A stretch of 64,000 nt of DNA from NCBI RefSeq assembly GCF_040930455.2, contig NZ_CP170494.1; one strand, written 5' to 3'. The notes under the pieces were generated by a model. The model was not told the DNA's origin. It worked only from the letters and a program-made list of their open reading frames with translations, and searched no databases. The translations under genes were made by a program, and so were the position numbers. Within the stretch, counting starts at the first letter, position 1; each line of letters begins with the position of its first letter. Source of the stretch: Neopusillimonas maritima. GTDB taxonomy: Bacteria; Pseudomonadota; Gammaproteobacteria; Burkholderiales; Burkholderiaceae_B. Positions 31,804 through 41,062 of the stretch are shown here, piece by piece.

Positions 31804-32823
31804 ATGAAAAAATTATTAGCAAAGTCTTGGGTTCGTACTTTAACTGGGGTTGCCGCGTGTATGTTTGCTGCAACGGCGGTGCAGGCTGAGCCGTTCAAAG
31901 TCCGGCTCGACTGGACTCCTTGGGGTAATCATGCCGCTTTCCACTTGGCCGATCAGAAAGGTTGGTATGAAGAGGCAGGTCTTGATATTTATTTCGAAGA
32001 CGGTAATGGTTCTGTTACGACGGTTCAAATTATTGGCTCCAGCGACAACTTCGATGCCGGCCATGCGGCTTTGGCTCCCATGATGATTGCACGCGATAAG
32101 GGTCTTCCCGTGAAGGCGGTTGCGCCTTTTGTGCGTCGTAACGATATTGGGGTGCTGGTGCCGAAAGATTCCGGCATGAAAGGTCCGGCCGACCTGAAAG
32201 GCAAGAAGTTGGTGTACACCGCAGGGTCTTTGGAAGCGCCTTTTATGGAAGGCTTTCTGGCTGCCGGTGGCTTAACGCGTGATGATGTTGAGTTGTTGAA
32301 CGTTGAAGCAGCAGGCAAGGTCACCACTTATGCGGTTGATCGCGCTGACGCGGTGGTGTCCACGATTCCTTTTGTGTTGCCTTTCGTTCAAAAACAACGC
32401 CCCTCGAATTCGATTCCGTTTGCCGATTATGGTTTGAATATGCCCAGTTTTGGCATTTTGGCCAGCGAGGCGAAATTGAAAACCCGTGGTGAAGACATTT
32501 CCAAGTTTGCCAGTGTCACTGCGCGTGCTTGGGAATATATTATGAATGGCCATGAGGACGAGGGGGTTGAGGCTATTCTGGCTGCCCGTCCGCAGGCACG
32601 CCTGGATAAAGCCGTATTGCGTGGCCAAATCGACGCCTTGAAGCCTTATTTCGGCAAGCCGGTGGAAGGTTTTCGCATGGGTCAGCCCATTCCCGCTGAA
32701 TGGGAAGAGGCCGTGCAAACGCTGACCAAGGTTGGCTTGATTGAAAAGGGCCTGCCCGCAACTGATTTCTACGTTACCGATATGGTTAAACCCGGTCAGT
32801 ACGATGGGATGATCAAAAAATGA
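31804..32823 (+). CDS. NMT1/SsuA-type ABC importer substrate-binding protein
   Basis: The 339-residue precursor has a signal peptide (MKKLLAKSWVRTLTGVAAC, cleavage near VQA) followed by VRLDWTPWGNHAAFHLADQKGWYEEAGLDI, the characteristic start of NMT1/THI5-like binding proteins, and GSSDNFDAGHAALAPMMIARDKGLPVKAVAP. Such proteins bind aromatic and sulfur- or nitrogen-containing ring compounds, including pyrimidine and phthalate-type ligands. ATG 31804 follows TGAGG. The gene overlaps the ATPase gene by four bases. Lying within the pic region, it probably provides a second uptake route for picolinate or a derivative. Confidence 0.88.
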   Translation: MKKLLAKSWVRTLTGVAACMFAATAVQAEPFKVRLDWTPWGNHAAFHLADQKGWYEEAGLDIYFEDGNGSVTTVQIIGSSDNFDAGHAALAPMMIARDKGLPVKAVAPFVRRNDIGVLVPKDSGMKGPADLKGKKLVYTAGSLEAPFMEGFLAAGGLTRDDVELLNVEAAGKVTTYAVDRADAVVSTIPFVLPFVQKQRPSNSIPFADYGLNMPSFGILASEAKLKTRGEDISKFASVTARAWEYIMNGHEDEGVEAILAARPQARLDKAVLRGQIDALKPYFGKPVEGFRMGQPIPAEWEEAVQTLTKVGLIEKGLPATDFYVTDMVKPGQYDGMIKK

Positions 32824-33605
32824 GTTTGTCTGCTGTCAGTGCACGTAAAGTGCAGAAACAGTATTCCGGAGAGCGCGGGGTGCTCGCGCTCGATGGAATC
32901 AGCATAGAAATTCCTTCCGGTCAGTTCGTTAGTATTTTGGGACCCAGCGGTTGTGGGAAAAGTACGTTCTTGCGTTGTGTGGCCGGCCTCGAGGATATTA
33001 CGGCTGGTGACCTTGACGTGAACGGCAAACCGGTGGTGGGGCGTCCACCCGACGGTATTGGTATGGTGTTTCAGCGTGATGCCTTGCTTGAGTGGCGCAC
33101 CATTCGCAAAAATCTTTTGCTGCCCATTGAGTTTGCCAAAAAGCGTGTAAGCGAGTATCAGGACAAGGTTGACCACTTGCTTGAACTGACCGGACTGCAG
33201 GATTTCGGGAGCAGCTACCCGCGAGAGCTTTCGGGCGGCATGCGTCAGCGTGCCGCCATATGCCGGGCATTAGTTGACGACCCTACGTTGTTACTCATGG
33301 ATGAGCCTTTTGGTGCGCTTGACGCTTTTACGCGTGACCAAATGAATTTTGAGCTGCAGCGCATCTGGATGGAAACACAGAACACGATTCTGTTCGTCAC
33401 ACACGGTATTTCCGAAGCGGTTTTTTTGGGGGATATCGTCATGGTGTTGTCGCCTCGCCCGGGTCGTCTCATGGAAGTCATTGAAGTGGATTTGCCCCGC
33501 CCTCGACCGTTGTCGGTGCGTGAAACCCCCGAATTCGGCAAGTATGTATCCCATATCCGCGAGTTGTTCGACAAGATGGATTTAAACGGCGATAAGAGGG
33601 CGTGA
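32820..33605 (+). CDS. ABC importer ATPase (SsuB/TauB type)
   Basis: A 261-residue ATPase with Walker A GPSGCGKSTFLRCVAG near residue 42, Q-loop VFQRDALLEWRTIRKN, signature LSGGMRQRAAICRALV, Walker B LLLMDEPFGALD and the H-loop FVTHGISEAVFLGD. FQRDALLEWRT is typical of nitrate/sulfonate/taurine ATPases, matching the NMT1-type binding protein. The start overlaps the binding-protein stop, and its stop overlaps the permease ATG (TGATG). Confidence 0.92.
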   Translation: MSLSAVSARKVQKQYSGERGVLALDGISIEIPSGQFVSILGPSGCGKSTFLRCVAGLEDITAGDLDVNGKPVVGRPPDGIGMVFQRDALLEWRTIRKNLLLPIEFAKKRVSEYQDKVDHLLELTGLQDFGSSYPRELSGGMRQRAAICRALVDDPTLLLMDEPFGALDAFTRDQMNFELQRIWMETQNTILFVTHGISEAVFLGDIVMVLSPRPGRLMEVIEVDLPRPRPLSVRETPEFGKYVSHIRELFDKMDLNGDKRA

Positions 33606-34372
33606 TGATTGGAACGAATAATCTGAAAGCGGGTGCGGCAGGCTTATTCTCCCTGGTGGTCGTTCTGATCGTGTGGGAAGTGATTTGCCGTGTTTTTGAA
33701 GTGCGCGAAATCATGTTGCCTTTGCCAACGGATATTCTCGCCGAGCTATACAACGAAGCGGCCTGGTATGCCGAGCAAACCCTGTATACGCTCTGGATTA
33801 CCGTGTTGGGTTTTATTTTTGCGGTTCTGGGCGGCGTCCTTATTGCCGTTGCCTTGGTGAGTTCGCGCTTGTTTGAACGTTTTTTATATCCCCTTATCAT
33901 TGGTTTCAACAGTGTGCCCAAAGTGGCGCTGGCCCCGCTTTTTGTCGTGTGGATGGGGACGGGCGCCGAGCCGAAAGTGGCCATTGCATTTCTCATTGCC
34001 GTTTTTGCCATTATTGTTGACACCGTACATGGTTTGCGTTCCGTGCCCCAAGACGTCACCGACCTTGGTCGTGTTTTGAAAGGTTCCTCCTGGGATTTCT
34101 TTTTCAAGGTGAAGTTGCCCTGCGCCTTGCCTTCGGTTGTGGCCGGCATGAAAGTGGCGATGTCGCTGGCGCTGGTGGGTGCCATTGTGGGTGAGTTTGT
34201 GTCGTCGCAAAAGGGTTTGGGCTACGTCATTATGAGTGCGCAAGGGGTTTTCGACACAGTACGCGTGTTTGCCGCTCTGTTCATTCTGGGCGTAATGGGT
34301 GTTGTGCTATACGGCGCGCTGGTGTGGCTGGAACGCCGGGCCACCCCATGGCGCCAGATTCACGAAGATTAA
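33605..34372 (+). CDS. ABC importer permease (SsuC/TauC type)
   Basis: A 255-residue permease with six predicted helices and the ATPase-contact motif VAGMKVAMSLALVGAIVGEFVSSQKGLGYVIMSAQ (the EAA loop), preceded by LPCALPSVV. It is the membrane component of the NMT1-type importer. ATG 33605 shares a base with the ATPase stop; a GTG at 33602 is an alternative start one codon earlier. Confidence 0.9.
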   Translation: MIGTNNLKAGAAGLFSLVVVLIVWEVICRVFEVREIMLPLPTDILAELYNEAAWYAEQTLYTLWITVLGFIFAVLGGVLIAVALVSSRLFERFLYPLIIGFNSVPKVALAPLFVVWMGTGAEPKVAIAFLIAVFAIIVDTVHGLRSVPQDVTDLGRVLKGSSWDFFFKVKLPCALPSVVAGMKVAMSLALVGAIVGEFVSSQKGLGYVIMSAQGVFDTVRVFAALFILGVMGVVLYGALVWLERRATPWRQIHED

Positions 34373-34416
34373 GTTCACGAAAATCAAGTTGTACGCGAGT
34401 TGTTCAAGGAGTAGTT

Positions 34417-35010
34417 ATGCGCGGTTTGCTCGCCCTTTCCCGTTTTCTCGACGGGGTTAACACGTTTGTGGGCCGGTCGGTGTCCTGGGTCATCCTGATA
34501 GTGGTGATTGTCAGTGCAACGAATGCGGTGTTTCGAAAAGCCTTCGATATGAGTTCGAATGCATGGCTGGAGTTGCAGTGGTATATGTTCGGAGCCATTT
34601 TTCTGTTGGCATCGGGCTACACCCTGTTAAAAAACGGCCATGTGCGTGTCGATATTATTAATGCACGCTTGTCGGAGCGAACCCAGGTCAAAATCGACAT
34701 TTTCGGCATTCTGGTGTTGTTTTTGCCCGTGTGCATTTACATATTGTTGCTGTCCGTCCCCCAGGCAGTGGATTCCTACCTGCTGCACGAGACATCGTCC
34801 AATGCAGGCGGCCTCATTCGTTGGCCGGTAAAAGCGCTGATTCCCTTGGGGTTCCTGTTGTTGTCGGCAGCCGGCGTGTCTCATTTGATTAAGTGTGTGG
34901 GCTTTCTGGCCGGGCAATGCCCGAATCCAAATCGACCGGAAGGGTCGAAAACCGCTGAAGAGCGATTGGCTGACGAAATTGCAGCCAATGCACAGGCTAA
35001 AACAAAATAA
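34417..35010 (+). CDS. TRAP transporter small membrane subunit (DctQ type)
   Basis: The 197-residue protein has four hydrophobic segments and the family WLELQWYMFGAIFLLASGYTLLKNGHVRVDI signature near residues 47-78. AAGGAG precedes ATG 34417; in-frame starts further upstream lie inside the ABC permease gene and are disfavoured. It works with the DctM-type protein encoded 17 bases later and presumably with the Tat-exported DctP at 26076, since no other DctP gene is nearby. It ends with a charged cytoplasmic tail. Confidence 0.88.
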   Translation: MRGLLALSRFLDGVNTFVGRSVSWVILIVVIVSATNAVFRKAFDMSSNAWLELQWYMFGAIFLLASGYTLLKNGHVRVDIINARLSERTQVKIDIFGILVLFLPVCIYILLLSVPQAVDSYLLHETSSNAGGLIRWPVKALIPLGFLLLSAAGVSHLIKCVGFLAGQCPNPNRPEGSKTAEERLADEIAANAQAKTK

Positions 35011-35027
35011 CAGACTGAGGATTGTTG

Positions 35028-36692
35028 ATGATTGAGTTTCTAATTGCCAACATGGCCCCGGTCATGTTTGCTTCCCTGATTCTTTTGCTGCTTCTGGGGT
35101 TTCCGGTTGCATTCACGTTGGCGGGCCACGGTTTGCTATTTGGTTTGCTGGGTGTCGAGCTGGGGCTTTTCGAACCGGCATTCTTCCAGGCGTTGCCCCA
35201 GCGAATTTTTGGGATTATTTCCAACGATACCTTGCTTGCGATTCCGTTTTTTACCTTTATGGGGCTCATTCTTGAACGCTCCGGTATGGCGGAGGACTTG
35301 CTTGAAACCATTGGTCAATTGTTTGGCCCCTTGCGCGGCGGCCTGGCCATTGCGGTCGTTGTGGTGGGTGCGTTGCTGGGGGCAACGACGGGCGTCGTGT
35401 CGGCATCGGTCATTTCCATGGGTTTGATCTCGTTGCCGATTATGTTGCGCTATGGGTACGATCGTTCCCTGGCCACTGGGGTTATTGCGGCTTCAGGCAC
35501 GTTATCGCAAATTATTCCACCGTCGATTGTGCTGATTGTGCTGGCCGACCAATTGGGTCGTTCAATTGGTGATATGTATCGCGGCGCAATGGTACCGGCC
35601 ATCATGACGGTGAGTCTTTACATTGCCTATATTCTGATTCTTGCCTTGATAAAGCCGAAACGCGCACCAGCTATTCCCAAAGAAGGGCGTACCTTTATCG
35701 AGCCGAACGGCAGTCATGGTGTGCCGTCGCTGCTGGTGTTGTTGGTGGTTTCCACTGTGGCGTCTTATTTTGCGTGCCAGGTGGTGTTGTCGGAGACGGC
35801 CCCCATTGATGAGACCGTTGTGGTGGGTACGCTTATTGGCGGCGCAGTGGCCTTTGTGATCGCCGCCCTGAACAATCTATTGAAACTGGGCTGGTTATCG
35901 CAAATTGCCGAACGTGTCACATTTGTCATGATTCCCCCGTTGGCACTGATTTTCCTTGTGCTAGGTACCATCTTTTTGGGTGTGGCCACCCCCACAGAAG
36001 GCGGTGCCATGGGCGCGGTAGGGGCCATTGTTATGGCCTTGTTGCGCAAACGTTTAAGCTGGAGCCTGCTGAAGCAGGCCATGGAAACAACCACCAAGCT
36101 GGCGGCATTCGTTATTTTCATCCTGGTGGGTTCCACGGTATTTGCTTTAACGTTCCGTGGCGTTAACGGTGACTTATGGGTTGAACACTTGCTGGTTGGT
36201 TTGCCGGGCGGTGAAATCGGTTTCCTGGTTATTGTGAGCATTTTTGTGTTCGTCATGGCCTTCTTCCTCGACTTTTTCGAGCTGGCGTTTATTATTGTGC
36301 CGCTGCTCGGGCCGGCCGCCGAAGCAATTGGTATTGATTTGATCTGGTTTGGTGTCTTGCTGGCGCTGAATATGCAAACGTCGTTCATGCACCCCCCATT
36401 CGGGTTTGCACTGTTTTATCTGCGTTCGGTTGCGCCCAAGGAAGATTATCAAGACAAGCTTACCGGCCAAACTATCAAGAAAGTCACCACCGGCCAGATA
36501 TACTGGGGTTCGATACCGTTTATTTGTATTCAGTTACTTATGGTGGCGCTGGTTATGATGTTCCCGTCTACTGTGATGCATTACAAAGGCGGTGTGTCGA
36601 ATGTTGACCTTGAGTCGGTTGAAATTGAGATTGAGGGTGCGAACTATGGCACTGGCGGCGGAGCTTACGGCAGCGCACCGGTATTCCAGTAG
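35028..36692 (+). CDS. TRAP transporter large permease (DctM type)
   Basis: A 554-residue multi-spanning protein with DctM signatures: DTLLAIPFFTFMGLILERSGMAEDLLETIGQLFGPLRGGLAIAVV in pattern near residues 67-110, GATTGVVSASVISMGLISLP and ASGTLSQIIPPSIVLIVLADQLG. It is longer than the usual 430 residues because of extended loops near the middle (about residues 205-290). TGAGG lies seven bases before ATG 35028. It forms the ion-coupled channel partner of the small subunit. It is the last gene of the pic-associated run, and no clear terminator follows. Confidence 0.9.
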   Translation: MIEFLIANMAPVMFASLILLLLLGFPVAFTLAGHGLLFGLLGVELGLFEPAFFQALPQRIFGIISNDTLLAIPFFTFMGLILERSGMAEDLLETIGQLFGPLRGGLAIAVVVVGALLGATTGVVSASVISMGLISLPIMLRYGYDRSLATGVIAASGTLSQIIPPSIVLIVLADQLGRSIGDMYRGAMVPAIMTVSLYIAYILILALIKPKRAPAIPKEGRTFIEPNGSHGVPSLLVLLVVSTVASYFACQVVLSETAPIDETVVVGTLIGGAVAFVIAALNNLLKLGWLSQIAERVTFVMIPPLALIFLVLGTIFLGVATPTEGGAMGAVGAIVMALLRKRLSWSLLKQAMETTTKLAAFVIFILVGSTVFALTFRGVNGDLWVEHLLVGLPGGEIGFLVIVSIFVFVMAFFLDFFELAFIIVPLLGPAAEAIGIDLIWFGVLLALNMQTSFMHPPFGFALFYLRSVAPKEDYQDKLTGQTIKKVTTGQIYWGSIPFICIQLLMVALVMMFPSTVMHYKGGVSNVDLESVEIEIEGANYGTGGGAYGSAPVFQ

Positions 36693-36745
36693 TGGACGTG
36701 GGTTAGTGCGGTACTGGCCGTCAGGTTACCGATACAGGGGGAAGT

Positions 36746-37627
36746 GTGCCGCTTAAGGATGCACTTCTGGCCCTGGTGGTAATTGTTGCCTGGGGCTTGA
36801 ACTTTGTTGTTATAAAAGTAGGGCTTCAAGAAATCCCCCCTTTTTTGCTGGGCGCTTTGCGTTTCCTGCTGGTGGCGATTTTTATTCCGTTTTTCAAGCG
36901 GCCTGCCATGCCCTGGCGGTCGCTTTTTTATTTCGGATTTACGATCGGCTTTCTCCAGTTTGGCTTGTTGTTTTCGGCCATGGCGATGGGTGTTTCGGCC
37001 GCCATGGCATCGGTTATTTTGAACGCTCAGGCGTTTTTTACCGTGCTGATTGCGGCTGCTGTATTGGGCGAGTCGGTTGGGCGCCACAATGTTATCGGGA
37101 TGATTGTCGCCGCTTTCGGCTTGATGCTGATTGCCTTGGGTGAAACATCCGGCCACGTTACGCTAATTGGCTTTTTTCTGACTGTCCTGGCTTCGTTAAG
37201 CTGGGCGGTGGCGAATATTGTGGTGAAAACCGTGGGCAAGGTGGACATGCTTAGTTTGGTGATCTGGGGCACCATCGTGTCTCCGTTGCCGTTTGCCGTC
37301 TTGTCGTATTTTGTCGAGGGTCCGGAACTTATTTTGTACAGTTTGCAGAATATGGGCCTGAAAGGTTACGGTGCGCTGATTTATCTGGCCCTTATTTCAA
37401 CCACCCTGGGCTTTGGTTTATGGAGCTGGTTACTTAGCCGGCATCCGGCTAATCGCGTGGCGCCGCTTAGCCTGCTCGTGCCTTTCGTGGGGCTAACGTC
37501 TGCTACGCTTTTGCTCGACGAACATTTAACCGTATTGCAATGGATTGGGGGCCTAGTCATTCTGGGCGGGCTGGCGTTGAACGTGTTCGGCCCCCAGCTA
37601 TTAGCAACGTTGCGGCGCAGAACGTAA
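36746..37627 (+). CDS. eamA: EamA-family drug/metabolite exporter
   Basis: The 293-residue protein has ten hydrophobic segments in two EamA repeats. Its start (LLALVVIVAWGLNFVVIKVGLQ) and the segment NRVAPLSLLVPFVGL near residue 235 closely resemble E. coli EamA (YdeD), which exports O-acetylserine and cysteine. Start GTG 36746 follows AGGGGGAA. It lies 53 bases downstream of the TRAP operon in the same direction, and could be either read-through cargo or an efflux route for a pathway intermediate. Confidence 0.85.
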   Translation: MPLKDALLALVVIVAWGLNFVVIKVGLQEIPPFLLGALRFLLVAIFIPFFKRPAMPWRSLFYFGFTIGFLQFGLLFSAMAMGVSAAMASVILNAQAFFTVLIAAAVLGESVGRHNVIGMIVAAFGLMLIALGETSGHVTLIGFFLTVLASLSWAVANIVVKTVGKVDMLSLVIWGTIVSPLPFAVLSYFVEGPELILYSLQNMGLKGYGALIYLALISTTLGFGLWSWLLSRHPANRVAPLSLLVPFVGLTSATLLLDEHLTVLQWIGGLVILGGLALNVFGPQLLATLRRRT

Positions 37628-37767
37628 TACGTCATTCATTTTCGTTGCCCGGTTGAAAGGATAACGGCCAGACCCATAGCGGTGCGTTAAAATTCACGCT
37701 TATTCTTTATCTGGTGCCGTGACGGCGCTGCTAAGCCTGTTTCTTTCTTCATTTTTCGGGAAGCCCT

Positions 37768-38958
37768 ATGGAATTTGATCGTGCCGGCGTGAATACGCTG
37801 ATGGAAATTACTGCCCGTCCTGACCTTATTTTCACCAAAGGGCAAGGTTCCTGGCTTGAAGACCATACAGGTAAGCGCTACCTTGATTTTCTGCAAGGGT
37901 GGGCGGTGAACTGCCTGGGGCATTGTCCGGAGCCTTTGGTCAAGGCGCTTCAGCAGCAGGCCGCTGAACTGATTAACCCGTCCCCCGCTTTTTACAATCA
38001 GCCTTCCATTGATTTGGCAAAGCGCATTACCGGCGCTTCATGTTTCGATCGCGTGTTTTTCGCCAATAGCGGCGGCGAAGCAAATGAGGGTGCCATTAAG
38101 CTGGCCCGTAAATGGGGGCGCTTGAATAAACCCGGTGCTTACAAAATAATCACGTTCAATCATGGATTTCATGGGCGTACGTTGGCCACCATGTCGGCGT
38201 CCGGCAAGCCGGGCTGGGACACGATGTTTGCCCCTCAGGTCGATGGCTTTCCGAAAGCGGAATTGAATGATCTGGATTCGGTGCGGTCCCTTATCGACGA
38301 CCAGACTGTGGCTGTGATGCTGGAGCCGGTTCAGGGCGAGGCCGGCGTTATACCCGCTAGCGTGCAGTTCATGAAGGATTTGCGCGAACTCACGCGTCAG
38401 CACGATATGCTTCTTATTGTGGATGAAGTGCAAACCGGTATGGGTCGTACGGGCAAACTTTTTGCGTACCAGCATTTTGATATCGAACCGGACATCATGA
38501 CGCTTGCAAAAGGTATTGGGGGCGGTGTTCCGCTGGCGGCTCTGTGCGCGCGTGAGGCGGTTTCCTGCTTTGAGCACGGAGACCAGGGCGGCACTTATAA
38601 CGGGAACCCGCTGATGGCCGCTGCGGGCATTGCAGTGTTCGACACGGTGTCCGCGCCCGGTTTTCTTGAAGCCGCGAACGCTCGCGCAGAACAGCTTTCC
38701 AACGGCCTGATGGCCTTATCGGAAAAATGGGGCATGCAGGGCGAGCGGGGTCTTGGTTTGCTGCGGGCACTGCGTTTGGGTAAAGGAGACGGGCCGGCCA
38801 TTGTGGCGGCGGCCCGCGATCGTGCACCGGAAGGCTTGTTATTGAATGCGCCGCGCCCGGAGCTGTTGCGGTTTATGCCGGCACTGAATATTGAGGCGGA
38901 TGAAATCGACTTGATGCTGTCATGGCTTGATGAGCTTGTCGGGTTGATCCGCAAGTGA
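37768..38958 (+). CDS. argD: Acetylornithine-type aminotransferase, PLP class III
   Basis: A 396-residue class-III transaminase: FLQGWAVNCLGHCPEP near residue 45, NSGGEANEGAIKLARKWG near residue 95 (phosphate-binding), FHGRTLATMSASG, VMLEPVQGEAGV, IVDEVQTGMGRTG with the PLP-contacting Asp, and TLAKGIGGGVPLAA with the Schiff-base lysine near residue 245. The best fit is N-acetylornithine transaminase (ArgD), also active as succinyl-DAP transaminase. NSGGEANEG replaces the more common NSGAEANE. No other arginine genes are adjacent, so a more specialised transaminase is possible. Confidence 0.85.
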   Translation: MEFDRAGVNTLMEITARPDLIFTKGQGSWLEDHTGKRYLDFLQGWAVNCLGHCPEPLVKALQQQAAELINPSPAFYNQPSIDLAKRITGASCFDRVFFANSGGEANEGAIKLARKWGRLNKPGAYKIITFNHGFHGRTLATMSASGKPGWDTMFAPQVDGFPKAELNDLDSVRSLIDDQTVAVMLEPVQGEAGVIPASVQFMKDLRELTRQHDMLLIVDEVQTGMGRTGKLFAYQHFDIEPDIMTLAKGIGGGVPLAALCAREAVSCFEHGDQGGTYNGNPLMAAAGIAVFDTVSAPGFLEAANARAEQLSNGLMALSEKWGMQGERGLGLLRALRLGKGDGPAIVAAARDRAPEGLLLNAPRPELLRFMPALNIEADEIDLMLSWLDELVGLIRK

Positions 38959-38964
38959 TCTTAC

Positions 38965-39921
38965 GTGTTTGATGCCATGCATCAACGAATTAACCAGCGC
39001 CATCTGATTCTGTTTGTTGAAATTGTCCGCAAGGGCAGTTTGGCAAAGGCGGCTGACGAATTGGCAATTACCCATTCGGCAGCGTCCAAAAGCTTGCGTC
39101 AGCTTGAAGAGGACGTGGGGGATCGTTTGCTGGAGCGTAATCGCGCAGGCGTAACCTTGACGCCCTCAGGCGAAATTTTTTATCGTTATGCCAGCGCCAG
39201 CTTAACCGCCTTGCGGCAAGGAATCGACATGATCGCGCAAAGCGATCAGCATGCGCGCCGTGCGGTTTTGTTGGGCGCGTTGCCTAACGTTGCCGTTAAT
39301 ATTTTGCCTGAGGCCGTGGCGCGGTTCAAAGCCCGGCATCCGGATATTCAGGTAAGAATCGTCACGCAAACCAATCGCCAGTTACTGATGCAATTGCGTT
39401 TGGCGGAAATTGATTTTGTTGTGGGCCGGTTCGCGGAAATCGATGAGATGAGAGGTCTGCACTTCGAACGCTTGTATTACGAAACCATGGCATTGGCGGC
39501 ACGTCCGGATCATCCGGTGTTTCGGATTGCAGGCGGGGTGACCCTGGAGCAAATTACCGAGTATCCCTTGGTGATGCCTCCGCTGGGGACGGTTATACGC
39601 CCTGAAATCGATCGTTTTTTTCTAAGCCGTGGCATTGCAGACCTGCCTAATGTGATTGAGACATTGTCTGTGGAGTTCGGCCGCGCCTTCGTGTCGATTT
39701 CAGATGCTTTGTGGATTTTTCCCCGCGGCGTCTTGCAGGCCGATCTGGATGCCGGGGTGCTGCGAGAAGTGCCGGTTGACTTGGCCGGTACCGAAGGCGC
39801 GGTGGGTATTACCACACGTTCCGAGCCTGGGCTGAGTCGCGTCAGTGAAGAAATGCTGCAGCTTGTGCGCGAACTATGTCTACGTCGTGCTCGCAACTTA
39901 CATGACAAAAAATTCATCTAA
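38965..39921 (+). CDS. LysR-family regulator (GbpR/PcaQ-like)
   Basis: This 318-residue LysR protein has an N-terminal winged helix (LILFVEIVRKGSLAKAADELAITHSAASKSLRQLEEDVGDRLLER, residues 14-58) and an effector domain with GALPNVAVNILPEAVARFKARHPD near residue 95. The effector part resembles the PcaQ/GbpR subgroup, which sense aromatic acids or sugars. It ends 109 bases before the TAXI-TRAP/sulfatase operon and reads the same way, so it probably controls that operon. The start is GTG 38965; ATG 38977 is equally possible, as neither has a strong ribosome site. Confidence 0.82.
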   Translation: MFDAMHQRINQRHLILFVEIVRKGSLAKAADELAITHSAASKSLRQLEEDVGDRLLERNRAGVTLTPSGEIFYRYASASLTALRQGIDMIAQSDQHARRAVLLGALPNVAVNILPEAVARFKARHPDIQVRIVTQTNRQLLMQLRLAEIDFVVGRFAEIDEMRGLHFERLYYETMALAARPDHPVFRIAGGVTLEQITEYPLVMPPLGTVIRPEIDRFFLSRGIADLPNVIETLSVEFGRAFVSISDALWIFPRGVLQADLDAGVLREVPVDLAGTEGAVGITTRSEPGLSRVSEEMLQLVRELCLRRARNLHDKKFI

Positions 39922-39984
39922 ATAGTAAAAATATCACTTTTATTGCTCTATTACTCGCATAAACTTACCACTAAGACAACTTGA

Positions 39985-39997
39985 GTGAATCGTTCAC
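39985..39997. promoter_or_regulatory. Inverted repeat, candidate operator for the TAXI-TRAP operon
   Basis: GTGAATCGTTCAC has perfect five-base arms around TCG. It lies 33 bases before the probable start of the TAXI binding-protein gene and just after the LysR gene. Confidence 0.35.
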
Positions 39998-40030
39998 CCT
40001 GTTGAAATAATGAAAATGGTAGGAGACATG

Positions 40031-40993
40031 ATGAGTCAATTTTTTTCAAAAATAGGCACGGCTTGTGCTTTGGTTTCACTTTTTGCGTTCAGTGCGGCCT
40101 CCCACGCTCAAACCTTAAGCATCGGCACAAACCCGCAAGGGTCTGTGGCGTATGCTTCGGGCGCCGCGATTGCCGACGTTGTGGGTGATGCCCTCGATCT
40201 TTCGTTCACCGTTGTTCCGCAGGGTGGGCCCACGGCCATTATTCCCGCCATGAGTGCCGGTGAGTTCGACTTCGCGTTTGCCAATATTGTGGCTGCGGTA
40301 ACGGCGAAAGACGGTAAAGGGCCCTATAAAGGGCGTAAATATGATTCCATTCGTGTTGCCGCTGTCGTTTACCCGCTCGAAATGGGTGTTTTCGTGCGTA
40401 AAGACGCCAAGATCGACACTTTTCAGGCCCTGAAAGGGAAGCGCGTGGCTTCGGCGTTTAAGTCGCAGGCGAATGTGGCGGCCTTCATGACGGCATCGCT
40501 GGCTGCCGCCGGTTTAAGTTACGACGATGTCACTCCGGTGCCGGTACAGAACGGGGTGCAGTCGGTGAATGAACTGGTTGACGGCGGGTTGGATGCAACC
40601 ACGTTCAGCGTCAGCGCGGGCATCATACAACAAGCCGATGCGGTGGTGGGTATTCGGGTTCTCTCGTTGCCGAACGATGAGGCTGCACAGGCCGCCCTCG
40701 ATAACTACACACCGGGGGCTATGATTGCCACTGCGCCTGCCGGTAGCTATCCAGGCATTCTTGAGCCAACCAACATCATTCGGGTGCCTTTTGTGGTGTT
40801 AACCGACAGCCGTGTCGATGACGAAACCGTTTACAAAGTGGTCAAAGCCATTGCGGAAAATGGTCAAAAGCTTGCGGCTTCCGCCGGTGAGTTCAAGGCG
40901 CTGGATCCCAAGTTAATGGGTCAAAGCGCGCTACCGGTTCCGTATCACCCCGGCGCGATCAAGTATTACACGGAGCAGGGCACCTGGAATTAA
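40031..40993 (+). CDS. TAXI-family TRAP substrate-binding protein
   Basis: About 320 residues with a signal peptide ending ASHA, then LSIGTNPQGSVAYASGAAIADVV, the TAXI-type start, and LKGKRVASAFKSQANVAAFMTASLAAAGL. TAXI proteins feed fused TRAP permeases, and such a permease gene follows. The start is chosen as ATG 40031 because AGGAGA ends five bases before it; ATG codons at 40028 and 40010 are in frame but badly spaced. The ligand is unknown; the sulfatase gene in the same operon suggests a sulfate or phosphonate ester or its alcohol product. Confidence 0.85.
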   Translation: MSQFFSKIGTACALVSLFAFSAASHAQTLSIGTNPQGSVAYASGAAIADVVGDALDLSFTVVPQGGPTAIIPAMSAGEFDFAFANIVAAVTAKDGKGPYKGRKYDSIRVAAVVYPLEMGVFVRKDAKIDTFQALKGKRVASAFKSQANVAAFMTASLAAAGLSYDDVTPVPVQNGVQSVNELVDGGLDATTFSVSAGIIQQADAVVGIRVLSLPNDEAAQAALDNYTPGAMIATAPAGSYPGILEPTNIIRVPFVVLTDSRVDDETVYKVVKAIAENGQKLAASAGEFKALDPKLMGQSALPVPYHPGAIKYYTEQGTWN

Positions 40994-41062
40994 GCCAGTG
41001 TGCCGTCTGGTTGCCCCCTTTTGGCATGGAAAAAGGGCGGCGACCGCTTTGGAGCCGTATTA

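Noticed and set aside
33478..34185. A 235-codon minus-strand frame over the ABC permease, and a similar one at 35765-36388 over the TRAP permease
   Set aside because: Both mirror hydrophobic genes and translate to Thr/Lys/Pro-rich sequences with no domain or ribosome site.
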